The notes beneath the pieces are model-generated. The model was given only the letters and a program-made list of their open reading frames with translations, did not search any database and was not told the DNA's origin. DNA of 64,000 nucleotides, from positions 5,063,001-5,127,000 of the forward strand of contig NZ_JAUSZK010000001.1 of NCBI RefSeq assembly GCF_030817495.1, in the 5' to 3' direction. This document shows, in pieces, positions 54,415 through 62,888 of this stretch. Numbering within the stretch: position 1 is the stretch's first letter; every line of letters starts with the position of its first letter. Position numbers and translations under genes: made by a program. This stretch comes from Streptomyces sp. V3I7. GTDB taxonomy: Bacteria; Actinomycetota; Actinomycetes; Streptomycetales; Streptomycetaceae.

Positions 54415-55818
54415 ATGCCCATGGGTCACACGGCCACAGCCGAGTCAGGCTCCGGGGGCCTGACCGCGACCGAGCACCGCCTGGCCAACGGCCTGCGCGT
54501 GGTGCTCTCCGAGGACCATCTGACCCCGGTCGCGGCGGTCTGCCTCTGGTACGACGTCGGTTCCCGGCACGAAGTCAAGGGGCGCACCGGTCTGGCTCAC
54601 CTCTTCGAGCACCTGATGTTCCAGGGCTCCGGGCAGGTGAAGGGCAACGGCCACTTCGAGCTGGTGCAGGGCGCCGGCGGCTCGCTCAACGGCACCACCA
54701 GCTTCGAGCGCACCAACTACTTCGAGACGATGCCCGCCCACCAGCTGGAGCTCGCCCTCTGGCTGGAGGCCGACCGCATGGGCTCCCTCCTCGCCGCCCT
54801 GGACGACGAGTCCATGGAGAACCAGCGGGACGTCGTCAAGAACGAGCGCCGCCAGCGCTACGACAACGTGCCCTACGGCACCGCGTTCGAGAAGCTGACC
54901 GCCCTCTCCTACCCGGAGGGCCACCCGTACCACCACACGCCGATCGGCTCCATGGCGGACCTGGACGCGGCGACGCTGGAGGACGCGCGCCAGTTCTTCC
55001 GCACGTACTACGCGCCCAACAACGCGGTCCTGTCGGTGGTCGGCGACATCGACCCCGAGCAGACGCTCGCCTGGATCGAGAGGTACTTCGGCTCGATCCC
55101 CTCGCACGACGGCAAGCCCGAGCCCCGCGACGGCTCCCTGCCGGAGATCCACGGCGAGCAGCTGCGCGAGGTCGTCGTCGAGGAGGTCCCGGCCCGCGCG
55201 CTGATGGCCGCCTACCGGCTCCCGCACGACGGCACGCGCGCGTGCGACGCGGCCGACGTGGCGCTCACCATCCTCGGCGGCGGCGAGTCCTCCCGCCTGT
55301 ACAACCGGCTCGTACGCCGCGACCGTACGGCTGTCGCGGCCGGGTTCGGGCTGCTGCGGCTGGCCGGGGCGCCGTCGCTGGGCTGGCTGGACGTGAAGAC
55401 CTCCGGCGACGTCGAGGTGCCGGTCATCGAGACCGCCATCGACGAGGAGCTCGCCCGCTTCGCGGCGGAAGGCCCCACGCCCGAGGAAATGGAGCGCGCC
55501 CAGGCCCAGTTGGAGCGCGAGTGGCTGGACCGGCTCGGCACGGTCGCGGGCCGCGCCGACGAACTGTGCCGCTACGCCGTCCTGTTCGGCGACCCGCAGC
55601 TCGCCCTGACCGCCGTCCAGCGCGTCCTGGAGGTGACCCCGGAGGAGGTCCAGGAGGTCGCCAAGGCCCGGCTGCGCCCGGACAACCGCGCGGTGCTCGT
55701 CTACGAGCCGCTGTCGGCGGAGTCCGCGGAGCACACCGAGGAGGCGGGGCGCGGCGAGGACCCGGAGCAGGAAGCCACCGTAGAGGCCGGCAACAACCAC
55801 GAGGAGGCGGCCAAGTGA
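54415..55818 (+). CDS. M16B zinc peptidase, catalytic subunit
   Basis: 467 aa. The inverted zinc motif HLFEHLMFQGSG (HxxEH, near residue 65) with the distal Glu in ESMENQRDVVKNE (near 143) marks an active pitrilysin-family peptidase. The R/Y pair for substrate C-termini is likely supplied by the partner. The C-terminal 40 residues are acidic and disordered. ATG 54415 follows GAAGGGA at 5 nt. Its stop overlaps the start of the second M16 gene (GTGA). Such pairs form heterodimers; substrates are usually small peptides or signal peptides. Confidence 0.93.
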   Translation: MPMGHTATAESGSGGLTATEHRLANGLRVVLSEDHLTPVAAVCLWYDVGSRHEVKGRTGLAHLFEHLMFQGSGQVKGNGHFELVQGAGGSLNGTTSFERTNYFETMPAHQLELALWLEADRMGSLLAALDDESMENQRDVVKNERRQRYDNVPYGTAFEKLTALSYPEGHPYHHTPIGSMADLDAATLEDARQFFRTYYAPNNAVLSVVGDIDPEQTLAWIERYFGSIPSHDGKPEPRDGSLPEIHGEQLREVVVEEVPARALMAAYRLPHDGTRACDAADVALTILGGGESSRLYNRLVRRDRTAVAAGFGLLRLAGAPSLGWLDVKTSGDVEVPVIETAIDEELARFAAEGPTPEEMERAQAQLEREWLDRLGTVAGRADELCRYAVLFGDPQLALTAVQRVLEVTPEEVQEVAKARLRPDNRAVLVYEPLSAESAEHTEEAGRGEDPEQEATVEAGNNHEEAAK

Positions 55819-57203
55819 CCGAGCTCGCCGCGATGGAGTTCCACCCCCAGCCCCAGGCGGGCGAGGCGAAGCCGTGGGCCTTCCCGGCCCCCGAGCGCGG
55901 CACGCTGGACAACGGCCTGACCGTCCTGCGCTGCCACCGCCCCGGCCAGCAGGTCGTCGCCGTCGAGGTGCTGCTGGACGCGCCCCTGGACGCCGAGCCG
56001 GCAGGCTTCGACGGCGTCGCCACGATCATGGCGCGTGCCTTCTCCGAAGGCACGGACAAGCACTCCGCCGAGGAGTTCGCCGCCGAGCTGGAGCGCTGCG
56101 GCGCCACCCTCGACGCGCACGCCGACCACCCCGGCGTCCGCGTCAGCCTGGAGGTCCCGGCCTCCCGTCTCGGCAAGGCGCTCGGCCTGCTCGCCGACGC
56201 CCTGAAGGCGCCCGCGTTCGACGGCGACGAGGTCGAGCGGCTGGTCCGCAACCGCCTCGACGAGATCCCGCACGAGCTGGCCAACCCCTCCCGCCGCGCC
56301 GCCAAGGAGCTGTCCCGGCAGCTGTTCCCGGCCACCGCGCGCATGTCGCGCCCGCGCCAGGGCACCGAGGACACGGTCGCCAAGATCGACGCCGCGGCCG
56401 TACGCGCCTTCTACGACCGGCACGTCCGGCCCGCCACCGGGACCGCCGTGGTCGTCGGCGACCTCACCGGCATCGACCTGGACGCGCTGCTCGGCGAGAC
56501 CCTGGGCTCCTGGACCGGCTCCTCGGCCCAGCCGCGGCCCGTGCCGCCGGTGAGCGCCGACGACACCGGCCGCGTCGTCATCGTGGACCGGCCCGGCGCC
56601 GTCCAGACGCAGCTGCTCATCGGCCGTGTCGGCGCCGACCGGCACGACCGCGTGTGGCCGGCCCAGGTGCTCGGCACGTACTGCCTCGGCGGCACCCTCA
56701 CCTCCCGCCTGGACCGCGTCCTGCGCGAGGAGAAGGGCTACACCTACGGAGTGCGCGCGTTCGGGCAGGTCCTGCGGTCCGCCCCGGACGGTACGGGCGC
56801 CTCGATGCTCGCCATCAGCGGTTCCGTCGACACCCCGAACACCGGCCCGGCGCTCCAGGACCTGTGGACGGTGCTGCGCAAGCTGGCCGAGGAGGGCCTC
56901 ACGGACGCCGAGCGCGACGTCGCCGTGCAGAACCTCGTCGGGGTGGCGCCGCTGCGGTACGAGACCGCGGCGGCCGTGGCCGGCACGCTGGCCGACCAGG
57001 TCGAGCAGCACCTGCCCGACGACTTCCAGGCCACGCTCTACCGGCAGCTCACCGCCACCGGCACCGTCGAGGCCACCGCCGCCGCGGTGAACGCCTTCCC
57101 GGTGGACCGCCTGGTGACCGTCCTCGTCGGTGACGCGGCCCAGATCAAGGAGCCGGTCGAGGCCCTCGGCATCGGCGAGGTCACGGTCGTGTCGGCCGAG
57201 TAG
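55815..57203 (+). CDS. M16B peptidase-like protein, non-catalytic subunit
   Basis: 462 aa. It has the same fold (LDNGLTVLRCHRPGQQVVAV, later GGTLTSRLDRVLREEKGYTY with the substrate-binding R/Y region) but no HxxEH: the equivalent site reads FDGVATIMARAFSEG. It is therefore the inactive half of a heterodimer with the upstream protein. GTG 55815 overlaps the upstream stop codon by 4 nt, which favours coupled, equal synthesis. A strong terminator follows. Confidence 0.93.
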   Translation: MTELAAMEFHPQPQAGEAKPWAFPAPERGTLDNGLTVLRCHRPGQQVVAVEVLLDAPLDAEPAGFDGVATIMARAFSEGTDKHSAEEFAAELERCGATLDAHADHPGVRVSLEVPASRLGKALGLLADALKAPAFDGDEVERLVRNRLDEIPHELANPSRRAAKELSRQLFPATARMSRPRQGTEDTVAKIDAAAVRAFYDRHVRPATGTAVVVGDLTGIDLDALLGETLGSWTGSSAQPRPVPPVSADDTGRVVIVDRPGAVQTQLLIGRVGADRHDRVWPAQVLGTYCLGGTLTSRLDRVLREEKGYTYGVRAFGQVLRSAPDGTGASMLAISGSVDTPNTGPALQDLWTVLRKLAEEGLTDAERDVAVQNLVGVAPLRYETAAAVAGTLADQVEQHLPDDFQATLYRQLTATGTVEATAAAVNAFPVDRLVTVLVGDAAQIKEPVEALGIGEVTVVSAE

Positions 57204-57222
57204 CGAACGCCTCCGCGCGCGT

Positions 57223-57257
57223 GGGGACCTGGTGACGGAATCCATCACCAGGTCCCC
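57223..57257 (+). terminator. Terminator after the M16 pair
   Basis: GGGGACCTGGTGA (57223-57235) pairs with TCACCAGGTCCCC (57245-57257), 13 bp, then TTT. Confidence 0.92.
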
Positions 57258-57450
57258 TTTGTGCGGCGGCCCTTATATGGGTATCTCGCCCCTCGCCCGC
57301 TGAATTGTCCGAATTGGGGCGGGGGTTGCCCGTCTGCCCTGTGGCATGCGCTACAAAAGTCCTGTTCCGTTTGGGTTTTGAAAGTGGCCCCCCTTAGCGT
57401 CGTCCGGGCTGTTCGTCAGGCAGTGCGCCGCGCCCGCGGCACCGGACAGT

Positions 57451-57640
57451 CATCGCCGAGTCCCCTACGGCGCGAGCCAGGGGAGCCGGGGACCCACCGC
57501 GGTCCCCCGGGGTGAATCGGACGCCCGCGCCCAGCGAGGGGGTCCGTAGGAGACCTTCCTGCTCCGAACCCTCCCCCAGGGCCTGAACGGCCTGGGGGGA
57601 CCCCACCGCTGACCCGGTAGGCGAGAAGGAAGGAAAGGAC
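57451..57640 (+). ncRNA. c-di-AMP (ydaO/yuaA-type) riboswitch
   Basis: Conserved blocks appear in the right order: GCCGGGGACCCACCG from 57485, GGGGTGAATCGG near 57509-57520, CCGTAGGAGACCTTCCTG near 57544, GAACC near 57566, and GGTAGGCGAGAAGGAAGGA near 57617-57635. An extra GC-rich stem (57572-57600) replaces a variable arm. It stands in front of an M23 peptidase gene, the typical place in Streptomyces, where c-di-AMP lowers expression of cell-wall lytic enzymes. Boundaries are approximate. Confidence 0.93.
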
Positions 57641-57650
57641 CAGCCACTTC

Positions 57651-58403
57651 ATGGCGTTCACCCGCGCCACCGGGAAGCACCGCCGTCCGGGCCGGATGCA
57701 CCGCACCACCGCCCGCGCGGCGGGCGTCGCGGCCCTCGCGACCACCGGCGTCGTCGGCACGCTCGCCGCCCCGGCGCTCGCCGCGGAGTCCTCCGCCGAG
57801 CAGACCGGTCTCATCCCCGTGATCGCCCTCGGCGACTCGGTCGCCGAGCAGATAGGCGCCCAGGCCGCGGCCCAGGAGCACGCGGCCGAGGAGAAGGCGG
57901 CCGAGAAGGCCGCGCGTGAGGCGGCGAAGAGGGCCGCGAAGAAGCGCGCGGCCGCCGTGCGCGCCGCGCGCGAGGCCGAGCGCAAGCGCCTGCTCACCAT
58001 GTTCGTCGCGCCGATCACGGACTCGTACGTCTCCACCGGCTACAAGACCGGCGGCTCCCTGTGGTCCTCCGGCTCCCACACCGGCATCGACTTCCACGCC
58101 GCCAGCGGCACCCCCGTCCACGCGGTCGGCTCCGGCACGGTCGTGTCGGCCGGCTGGGGAGGGGCGTACGGCAACCAGGTCGTGATCCGGATGGCCGACG
58201 GCATGTACACGATGTACGGCCACCTGTCGTCGATCGGCGTCTCGGTCGGCGAGCACGTGACCCGGGGCCACCAGATCGGCCTCTCCGGCGCGACCGGCAA
58301 CGTCACCGGCCCGCACCTGCACTTCGAGGCGCGGACGAGCCCCGACTACGGCTCCGACGTCGACCCCGTCGGCTACCTCCGCGAGCACGGCCTGAACGTC
58401 TGA
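57651..58403 (+). CDS. Secreted M23-family (LytM) peptidase
   Basis: 250 aa. The signal peptide (RTTARAAGVAALATTGVVGT) ends at LAAPALAAES. A charged Ala/Lys/Glu coiled-coil spacer (about 70-115) leads to the LytM domain, with zinc ligands in SGSHTGIDFHAASGTPV (HxxxD), MYGHLSSIGV and GPHLHFEARTSP (HxH). It likely cuts peptidoglycan cross-bridges during growth or germination. The leader holds the c-di-AMP riboswitch. A 15-bp terminator follows the gene. Confidence 0.94.
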   Translation: MAFTRATGKHRRPGRMHRTTARAAGVAALATTGVVGTLAAPALAAESSAEQTGLIPVIALGDSVAEQIGAQAAAQEHAAEEKAAEKAAREAAKRAAKKRAAAVRAAREAERKRLLTMFVAPITDSYVSTGYKTGGSLWSSGSHTGIDFHAASGTPVHAVGSGTVVSAGWGGAYGNQVVIRMADGMYTMYGHLSSIGVSVGEHVTRGHQIGLSGATGNVTGPHLHFEARTSPDYGSDVDPVGYLREHGLNV

Positions 58404-58429
58404 CGCACGCCGGCGGACCATCCCGCCCT

Positions 58430-58463
58430 GCGAACGCCCCGGCTCCCGAGCCGGGGCGTTCGC
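58430..58463 (+). terminator. Terminator after the M23 gene
   Basis: Perfect 15-bp stem (58430-58444 with 58449-58463), CCCG loop, followed by TTTT. Confidence 0.95.
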
Positions 58464-58641
58464 TTTTCCCGGGCGCCTCGTTGTCGCCCGGGCGTCTCAT
58501 TGTCCAAAAACCGGCCATGAATTCAGGACCGCCGTCCGGCGTCCCCGCTCATTGTCATAGAGTCGGTGAAACGCCAGTGGAAAACACTGAACACGCGTCA
58601 ACCGTTCGGCGTTTCACGGGGAATTCAGGCGGAGGTCGGTC

Positions 58642-59337
58642 ATGCGTATTCCGGCGCACTCGGTGTGCGCGGCGATCCGGGACGACATCGTCGGCGGCGT
58701 CCACGCGCGCGGGAGCCGGCTCACCGAGGAACTCCTCGCGCGCCGCTACGGCGTCTCCCGCGTCCCCGTCCGCGAGGCCCTGCGCACGCTGGAGGCGGAG
58801 GGCTTCGTGGTGACCCGGCGGCACGCGGGCGCGTGCGTCGCCGAACCGAGCGAGCAGGAGGCCGCCGACCTGCTGGAGATGCGCCTGCTCCTGGAGCCGC
58901 TGTGCGCCTCCCGGGCCGCCCGGCGGCGCACCGACGCGCACCTCAAGGTGCTGCGCGGCCTGGTCAGGCTCGGTCAGGAGCGGGCGGCACAGGGCCACAG
59001 CGGCGATCTGCGCGCCCTGGACGGCTGGTTCCACGAGACGCTCGCCCGGGCGTGCGCCAGCCCCGCCCTGACCTCGGTGCTCACCCAGGTACGGCACAAG
59101 ATCGCGTGGATGTACGCGGTGGACGTGCCCGCCGGCCCCGTGGAGTCCTGGGCGGAGTACGGCGCCGTCGTCGACGCCGTGGCGCGCGGTGACGGTGAAC
59201 GCGCGCGGGCGCTCACCGCCCGGCACGCCGAGCGCGCGACGGCCGCGTACCGGCTCCGGTTCACCTCCGGCGGCGAGCGCGCGGAGCGCGTGAGGACAAC
59301 GCAACGTGCCGTAAACACACCGAGCCTGCGGCATTAA
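58642..59337 (+). CDS. GntR/FCD-family transcriptional regulator
   Basis: 231 aa. There is an N-terminal winged helix (SVCAAIRDDIVGGVHARGSR, RYGVSRVPVREALRTLEAEG, VVTRRHAGACVAEP) and a C-terminal FCD domain (LLEMRLLLEPLCASRAA, LDGWFHETLARACASPALT, RALTARHAERATAAY). GGAGGTC lies 6 nt before ATG 58642. The region before the start is AT-richer than usual (TTGTCATAGAG at 58552). It converges with ptsH but is of a different GntR subfamily from DasR. The ligand is unknown. Confidence 0.9.
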   Translation: MRIPAHSVCAAIRDDIVGGVHARGSRLTEELLARRYGVSRVPVREALRTLEAEGFVVTRRHAGACVAEPSEQEAADLLEMRLLLEPLCASRAARRRTDAHLKVLRGLVRLGQERAAQGHSGDLRALDGWFHETLARACASPALTSVLTQVRHKIAWMYAVDVPAGPVESWAEYGAVVDAVARGDGERARALTARHAERATAAYRLRFTSGGERAERVRTTQRAVNTPSLRH

Positions 59338-59519
59338 CACGGGCGCCGTATACAAAGAGCGGGTATTCGGTGGGTGCGCCAATTCCGGTGCCCTTGGGCG
59401 CGTACGCCGTGAATTCCGTCGGGCGGGCGGGAAATGCCGAAGGTCGGGACGCGCGGGAAATGCCGAAGCCGCGCCATCCCATTCCGGGTGACGCGGCTCC
59501 GGTGCCGCCGTCGTACCGC

Positions 59520-59801
59520 TCAGACGGTCTCGGGAAGTTCCTCCAGCCCCTCGGCGACCAGCTTCGCCAGCCGGTCCAGAGCGGCCTCCGCGTCCTCGGC
59601 GTCGGAGGTCAGGACGACCTCCTCGCCGCCCAGCGCGCCCAGACTCAGGACGGCCAGCATGGAGGCCGCGTTGACCGGCGTGCCGCCGGGCTTGGCGATC
59701 GTCACCGGCACGCCGGAGGCCGTGGCGGCTCGGACGAAGATGGAGGCGGGGCGGGCATGGAGGCCCTCGGCCCAGCCGATGTTGACGCGGCGCTCAGCCA
59801 T
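59520..59801 (-). CDS. ptsH: Phosphocarrier protein HPr
   Basis: 93 aa. It passes phosphate from PtsI to EIIA proteins in the sugar phosphotransferase system. The active-site His is in GLHARPASIFV (position 16 here), and the Ser46-type region is NAASMLAVLSLGA. The length is normal for actinobacterial HPr. GAAGGGC lies 6 nt upstream of ATG 59801. A DasR-like site stands 25-40 nt upstream, consistent with control by N-acetylglucosamine in Streptomyces. Confidence 0.96.
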   Translation of the reverse strand: MAERRVNIGWAEGLHARPASIFVRAATASGVPVTIAKPGGTPVNAASMLAVLSLGALGGEEVVLTSDAEDAEAALDRLAKLVAEGLEELPETV

Positions 59802-59825
59802 GTGTCTGCCCTTCGGTGTCAGGGT

Positions 59826-59841
59826 CGTCGTCCAGACCAGC
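59826..59841 (-). promoter_or_regulatory. DasR-responsive element (dre) candidate of ptsH
   Basis: The minus strand reads GCTGGTCTGGACGACG, matching 12 of 16 bases of ACTGGTCTAGACCACT. Confidence 0.7.
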
Positions 59842-59976
59842 TCTCGGACCAGCTTTACAGATCGGGCCGCGTGCCCGAAGCGGTCCCTCCTCCCGTCCTC
59901 CCGTGTCGCCGCGGCACACCGCGGTCCAACTCCCGTTCCCCGCACACGACCTCCCGCCGATGTCGGCGCTGCGCCG

Positions 59977-59982
59977 TACGCT
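59977..59982 (+). promoter_or_regulatory. TACGCT -10 box of the Pat gene
   Basis: It lies 7 nt before ATG 59990, with no ribosome binding site: leaderless pattern. Confidence 0.55.
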
Positions 59983-59989
59983 GGAGCCC

Positions 59990-62797
59990 ATGCAGACCCC
60001 GGCCGACCGGCAGGACCGGCACGAGTACCCCGCCCACTGGGAGGCGGACGTGGTGCTGCGCGACGGGGGCACCGCGCGCGTGCGGCCCATCACCGCCGAC
60101 GACGCCGAACGCCTCGTCAGCTTCTACGAGCAGGTCTCGGACGAGTCGAAGTACTACCGCTTCTTCGCGCCCTACCCGCGCCTGTCCGCCAAGGACGTCC
60201 ACCGCTTCACCCATCACGACTTCGTGGACCGGGTGGGCCTCGCGGCCACGATCGGCGGCGAGTTCATCGCCACCGTGCGCTACGACCGCATCGACGCCGC
60301 CGGCCGGGCCGCCTCCGCCCCGGCCGACGAGGCCGAGGTCGCCTTCCTGGTGCAGGACGCGCACCACGGGCGCGGCGTCGCCTCCGCCCTCCTCGAACAC
60401 ATCGCCGCCGTCGCGCGCGAGCGCGGCATCCGCCGGTTCGCCGCGGAGGTGCTGCCGGCCAACACCAAGATGATCAAGGTGTTCACGGACGCCGGGTACA
60501 CCCAGAAGCGCAGCTTCGAGGACGGCGTCGTACGCCTGGAGCTGGACCTCGAACCCACCGACCGCTCGCTCGCCGTGCAGCGCGCGCGGGAGCAGCGCGC
60601 CGAGGCCCGGTCGGTACGGCGGCTGCTGGTTCCCGGCTCCGTCGCGGTCGTCGGCGTGGGCCGCACGCCCGGCGGGGTGGGCCGCAGCGTCCTCACCAAC
60701 CTCCGCGACGCCGGCTTCACCGGCGCGCTGTACGCGGTCAACCAGGCCTTCCCGGCGGAGCTGAAGGACATCGACGGGGTGCCCGCGCACCGTACGGTGC
60801 GGGACATCGAGGGGCCCGTGGACGTCGCGGTCGTCGCCGTCCCGGCCGAACAGGTGCCCCAGGTGATCGCCGACTGCGGCGAACACGGGGTGCAAGGGCT
60901 CGTGGTCCTCTCCGCTGGGTACGCGGAAGGCGGTCCCGAGGGGCGCGAGCGCCAGCGCGAACTCGTCCGGCACGCGCGCGCGTACGGCATGCGGATCATC
61001 GGGCCGAACGCCTTCGGGATCATCAACACCTCCCGCGAGGTGCGGCTCAACGCCTCGCTGGCACCCGAGATGCCGCGCCCCGGCCGGATCGGGCTCTTCG
61101 CCCAGTCCGGTGCCATCGCCATCGCCCTGCTGTCGCGGCTGCACCGGCGCGGGGGAGGGGTCACCGGGGTCACGGGCGTGTCGACCTTCGTGTCGTCCGG
61201 CAACCGGGCGGACGTCTCCGGCAACGACCTCATCCAGTACTGGGACGACGACCCCGACACCGACGTCGTCCTCATGTACCTGGAGTCCATCGGCAACCCG
61301 CGCAAGTTCACCCGCCTCGCCCGGCGCACCGCCGCCACGAAACCGCTGGTCGTCGTGCTGGGCTCCGGCTCCGCACCGACCGGGCACGCCGTACGGTCCT
61401 CCCGGCTGCCGCAGGCCACCGTGTCCGCGCTGCTGCGCCAGGCCGGCGTGATCCGGGTGGACACGGTCACCGAGCTGGTCGACGCGGGTCTGCTCCTCGC
61501 CCGGCAGCCGCTGCCGCGCGGGCCGAGGGTGGCGATCCTCGGCAACTCCGAGTCGCTGGGGCAGCTGACCTACGACGCCTGCCGCTCCGAGGGCCTGCGC
61601 CCCTCGCCCCCGCTGGACCTGACCACGCAGGCGAGCGCCGCCGACTTCCACCGGGCACTGGCGCGGGCGCTGGCGGACGACGCCTGCGACGCCGTGATCG
61701 TCACCGCGATCCCGGTGGTCGGGGAGGCATCGCCCGACGACGCGGAGCTGGCCGAGGCGCTGCGGTCGGCCACGGCGGCGGCGCCCGCCAAGCCGGTCCT
61801 CGTCGTGCACGTGGAGCTGGGCGGCCTCGCGGAGGCGCTGTCGGCCGCGACGAGCACCGCACCCCAGGCTCCGACGATCCTCCCGGCCGACCCCCTGCCC
61901 ACCAAGACCCCCGCCTCTGGCATCCCGGAGCACCGCCACATCCCCGCCTACCCCGCCGCCGAGCGGGCCGTCCGCGCTCTCGCCGAGGCCGTGAAGTACG
62001 CCCAGTGGCGGCGGGAGGCCGCCGATCCGGGGAAGGTGCCCGAGTACGACGACATCGACGAGAAGGGCGCCGCCGCGCTGATCGACGGGCTCCTCGCGCG
62101 CGGGCAGGGCCTCACGCTCGGCGCCGAGGCGGCTCACGAGCTGCTCGGCATGTACGGCATCCAGGTCCGTCGCGCGCTGCCCGCCCCGACCCCCGACGCC
62201 GCCGCCGAGGCCGCCCGCAGGCTCGGCTACCCCGTCGTCCTCAAGGCCACCGCCCCGCACCTGCGTCACCGCGCCGACCTGGGCGGCGTACGCCTGGACC
62301 TGTCGAACGAGGAGCAACTGCGCCGGGCGTACGCCGAGTTGACCGAGCTGTTCGGCAAGCCGCAGGAGCTGCGGCCGGTGGTACAGGCGATGGCGCCCAG
62401 GGGCGTGGACACGGTCGTACGGGCCGTCATCGATCCGGCGGCCGGAGCCGTGCTGTCCTTCGGGCTGGCCGGGGCCGCCTCGCAACTGCTCGGCGACATG
62501 GCGCACCGGCTCGTCCCGGTCACCGACCGCGAGGCGACCTCGCTGGTGCGCTCGATCCGGACGGCACCGCTCCTGTTCGGCTGGCGCGGCTCGACACCGG
62601 TCGACACCCCCGCGCTGGAGGAGCTGCTGCTACGGGTGTCCCGTCTGGTCGACGACCATCCCGAAGTGGTCGCGGTCACCCTGGAACCGGTCGTCGTCGC
62701 CGAACACGGCCTGAGCGTCCTCGGCGCGACCGTCCGCCTCGCACCACCGCCGGCCCGCGACGACCAACAGGGGCCGCGCAGGTTGCCGGCGTACTAG
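59990..62797 (+). CDS. Pat-type protein acetyltransferase (GNAT + acyl-CoA synthetase-like)
   Basis: 935 aa. An N-terminal GNAT domain (residues 25-195: RVRPITADDAERLVSFYEQV, QDAHHGRGVASALLEHIAA, LPANTKMIKVFTDAGY) precedes an NDP-forming acyl-CoA synthetase-like part: CoA-binding (VPGSVAVVGVGRTPGGVGRS), succinyl-CoA-ligase-like (VRIIGPNAFGIIN-type, GLFAQSGAIAIALL) and ATP-grasp (GIQVRRALPAPTPDAA, VVLKATAPHLRHRADLGGV). In the family's Salmonella member the GNAT is C-terminal; the reverse order is that known for S. lividans Pat, which acetylates acyl-CoA synthetases. The phosphohistidine loop of true synthetases, normally SGH in the ligase half, is not seen (TNTS/NAFG instead), so it senses rather than makes acyl-CoA. 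Confidence 0.92.
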   Translation: MQTPADRQDRHEYPAHWEADVVLRDGGTARVRPITADDAERLVSFYEQVSDESKYYRFFAPYPRLSAKDVHRFTHHDFVDRVGLAATIGGEFIATVRYDRIDAAGRAASAPADEAEVAFLVQDAHHGRGVASALLEHIAAVARERGIRRFAAEVLPANTKMIKVFTDAGYTQKRSFEDGVVRLELDLEPTDRSLAVQRAREQRAEARSVRRLLVPGSVAVVGVGRTPGGVGRSVLTNLRDAGFTGALYAVNQAFPAELKDIDGVPAHRTVRDIEGPVDVAVVAVPAEQVPQVIADCGEHGVQGLVVLSAGYAEGGPEGRERQRELVRHARAYGMRIIGPNAFGIINTSREVRLNASLAPEMPRPGRIGLFAQSGAIAIALLSRLHRRGGGVTGVTGVSTFVSSGNRADVSGNDLIQYWDDDPDTDVVLMYLESIGNPRKFTRLARRTAATKPLVVVLGSGSAPTGHAVRSSRLPQATVSALLRQAGVIRVDTVTELVDAGLLLARQPLPRGPRVAILGNSESLGQLTYDACRSEGLRPSPPLDLTTQASAADFHRALARALADDACDAVIVTAIPVVGEASPDDAELAEALRSATAAAPAKPVLVVHVELGGLAEALSAATSTAPQAPTILPADPLPTKTPASGIPEHRHIPAYPAAERAVRALAEAVKYAQWRREAADPGKVPEYDDIDEKGAAALIDGLLARGQGLTLGAEAAHELLGMYGIQVRRALPAPTPDAAAEAARRLGYPVVLKATAPHLRHRADLGGVRLDLSNEEQLRRAYAELTELFGKPQELRPVVQAMAPRGVDTVVRAVIDPAAGAVLSFGLAGAASQLLGDMAHRLVPVTDREATSLVRSIRTAPLLFGWRGSTPVDTPALEELLLRVSRLVDDHPEVVAVTLEPVVVAEHGLSVLGATVRLAPPPARDDQQGPRRLPAY

Positions 62798-62875
62798 CCG
62801 ACGTACCAGCTGCCGGTCGTTCGCGCCGGAGGCGCCCGGTGCCCGCGACTGGCCCGGAGCGCCCTGGCCCACCGA

Positions 62876-62881
62876 TAGGAT
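62876..62881 (+). promoter_or_regulatory. TAGGAT -10 box
   Basis: It lies 7 nt before ATG 62889: leaderless pattern. Confidence 0.55.
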
Positions 62882-62888
62882 GGGGGTC

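Noticed and set aside
58642..59337. This GntR gene as DasR
   Set aside because: It has an FCD effector domain, whereas DasR has a UTRA (HutC-type) domain.
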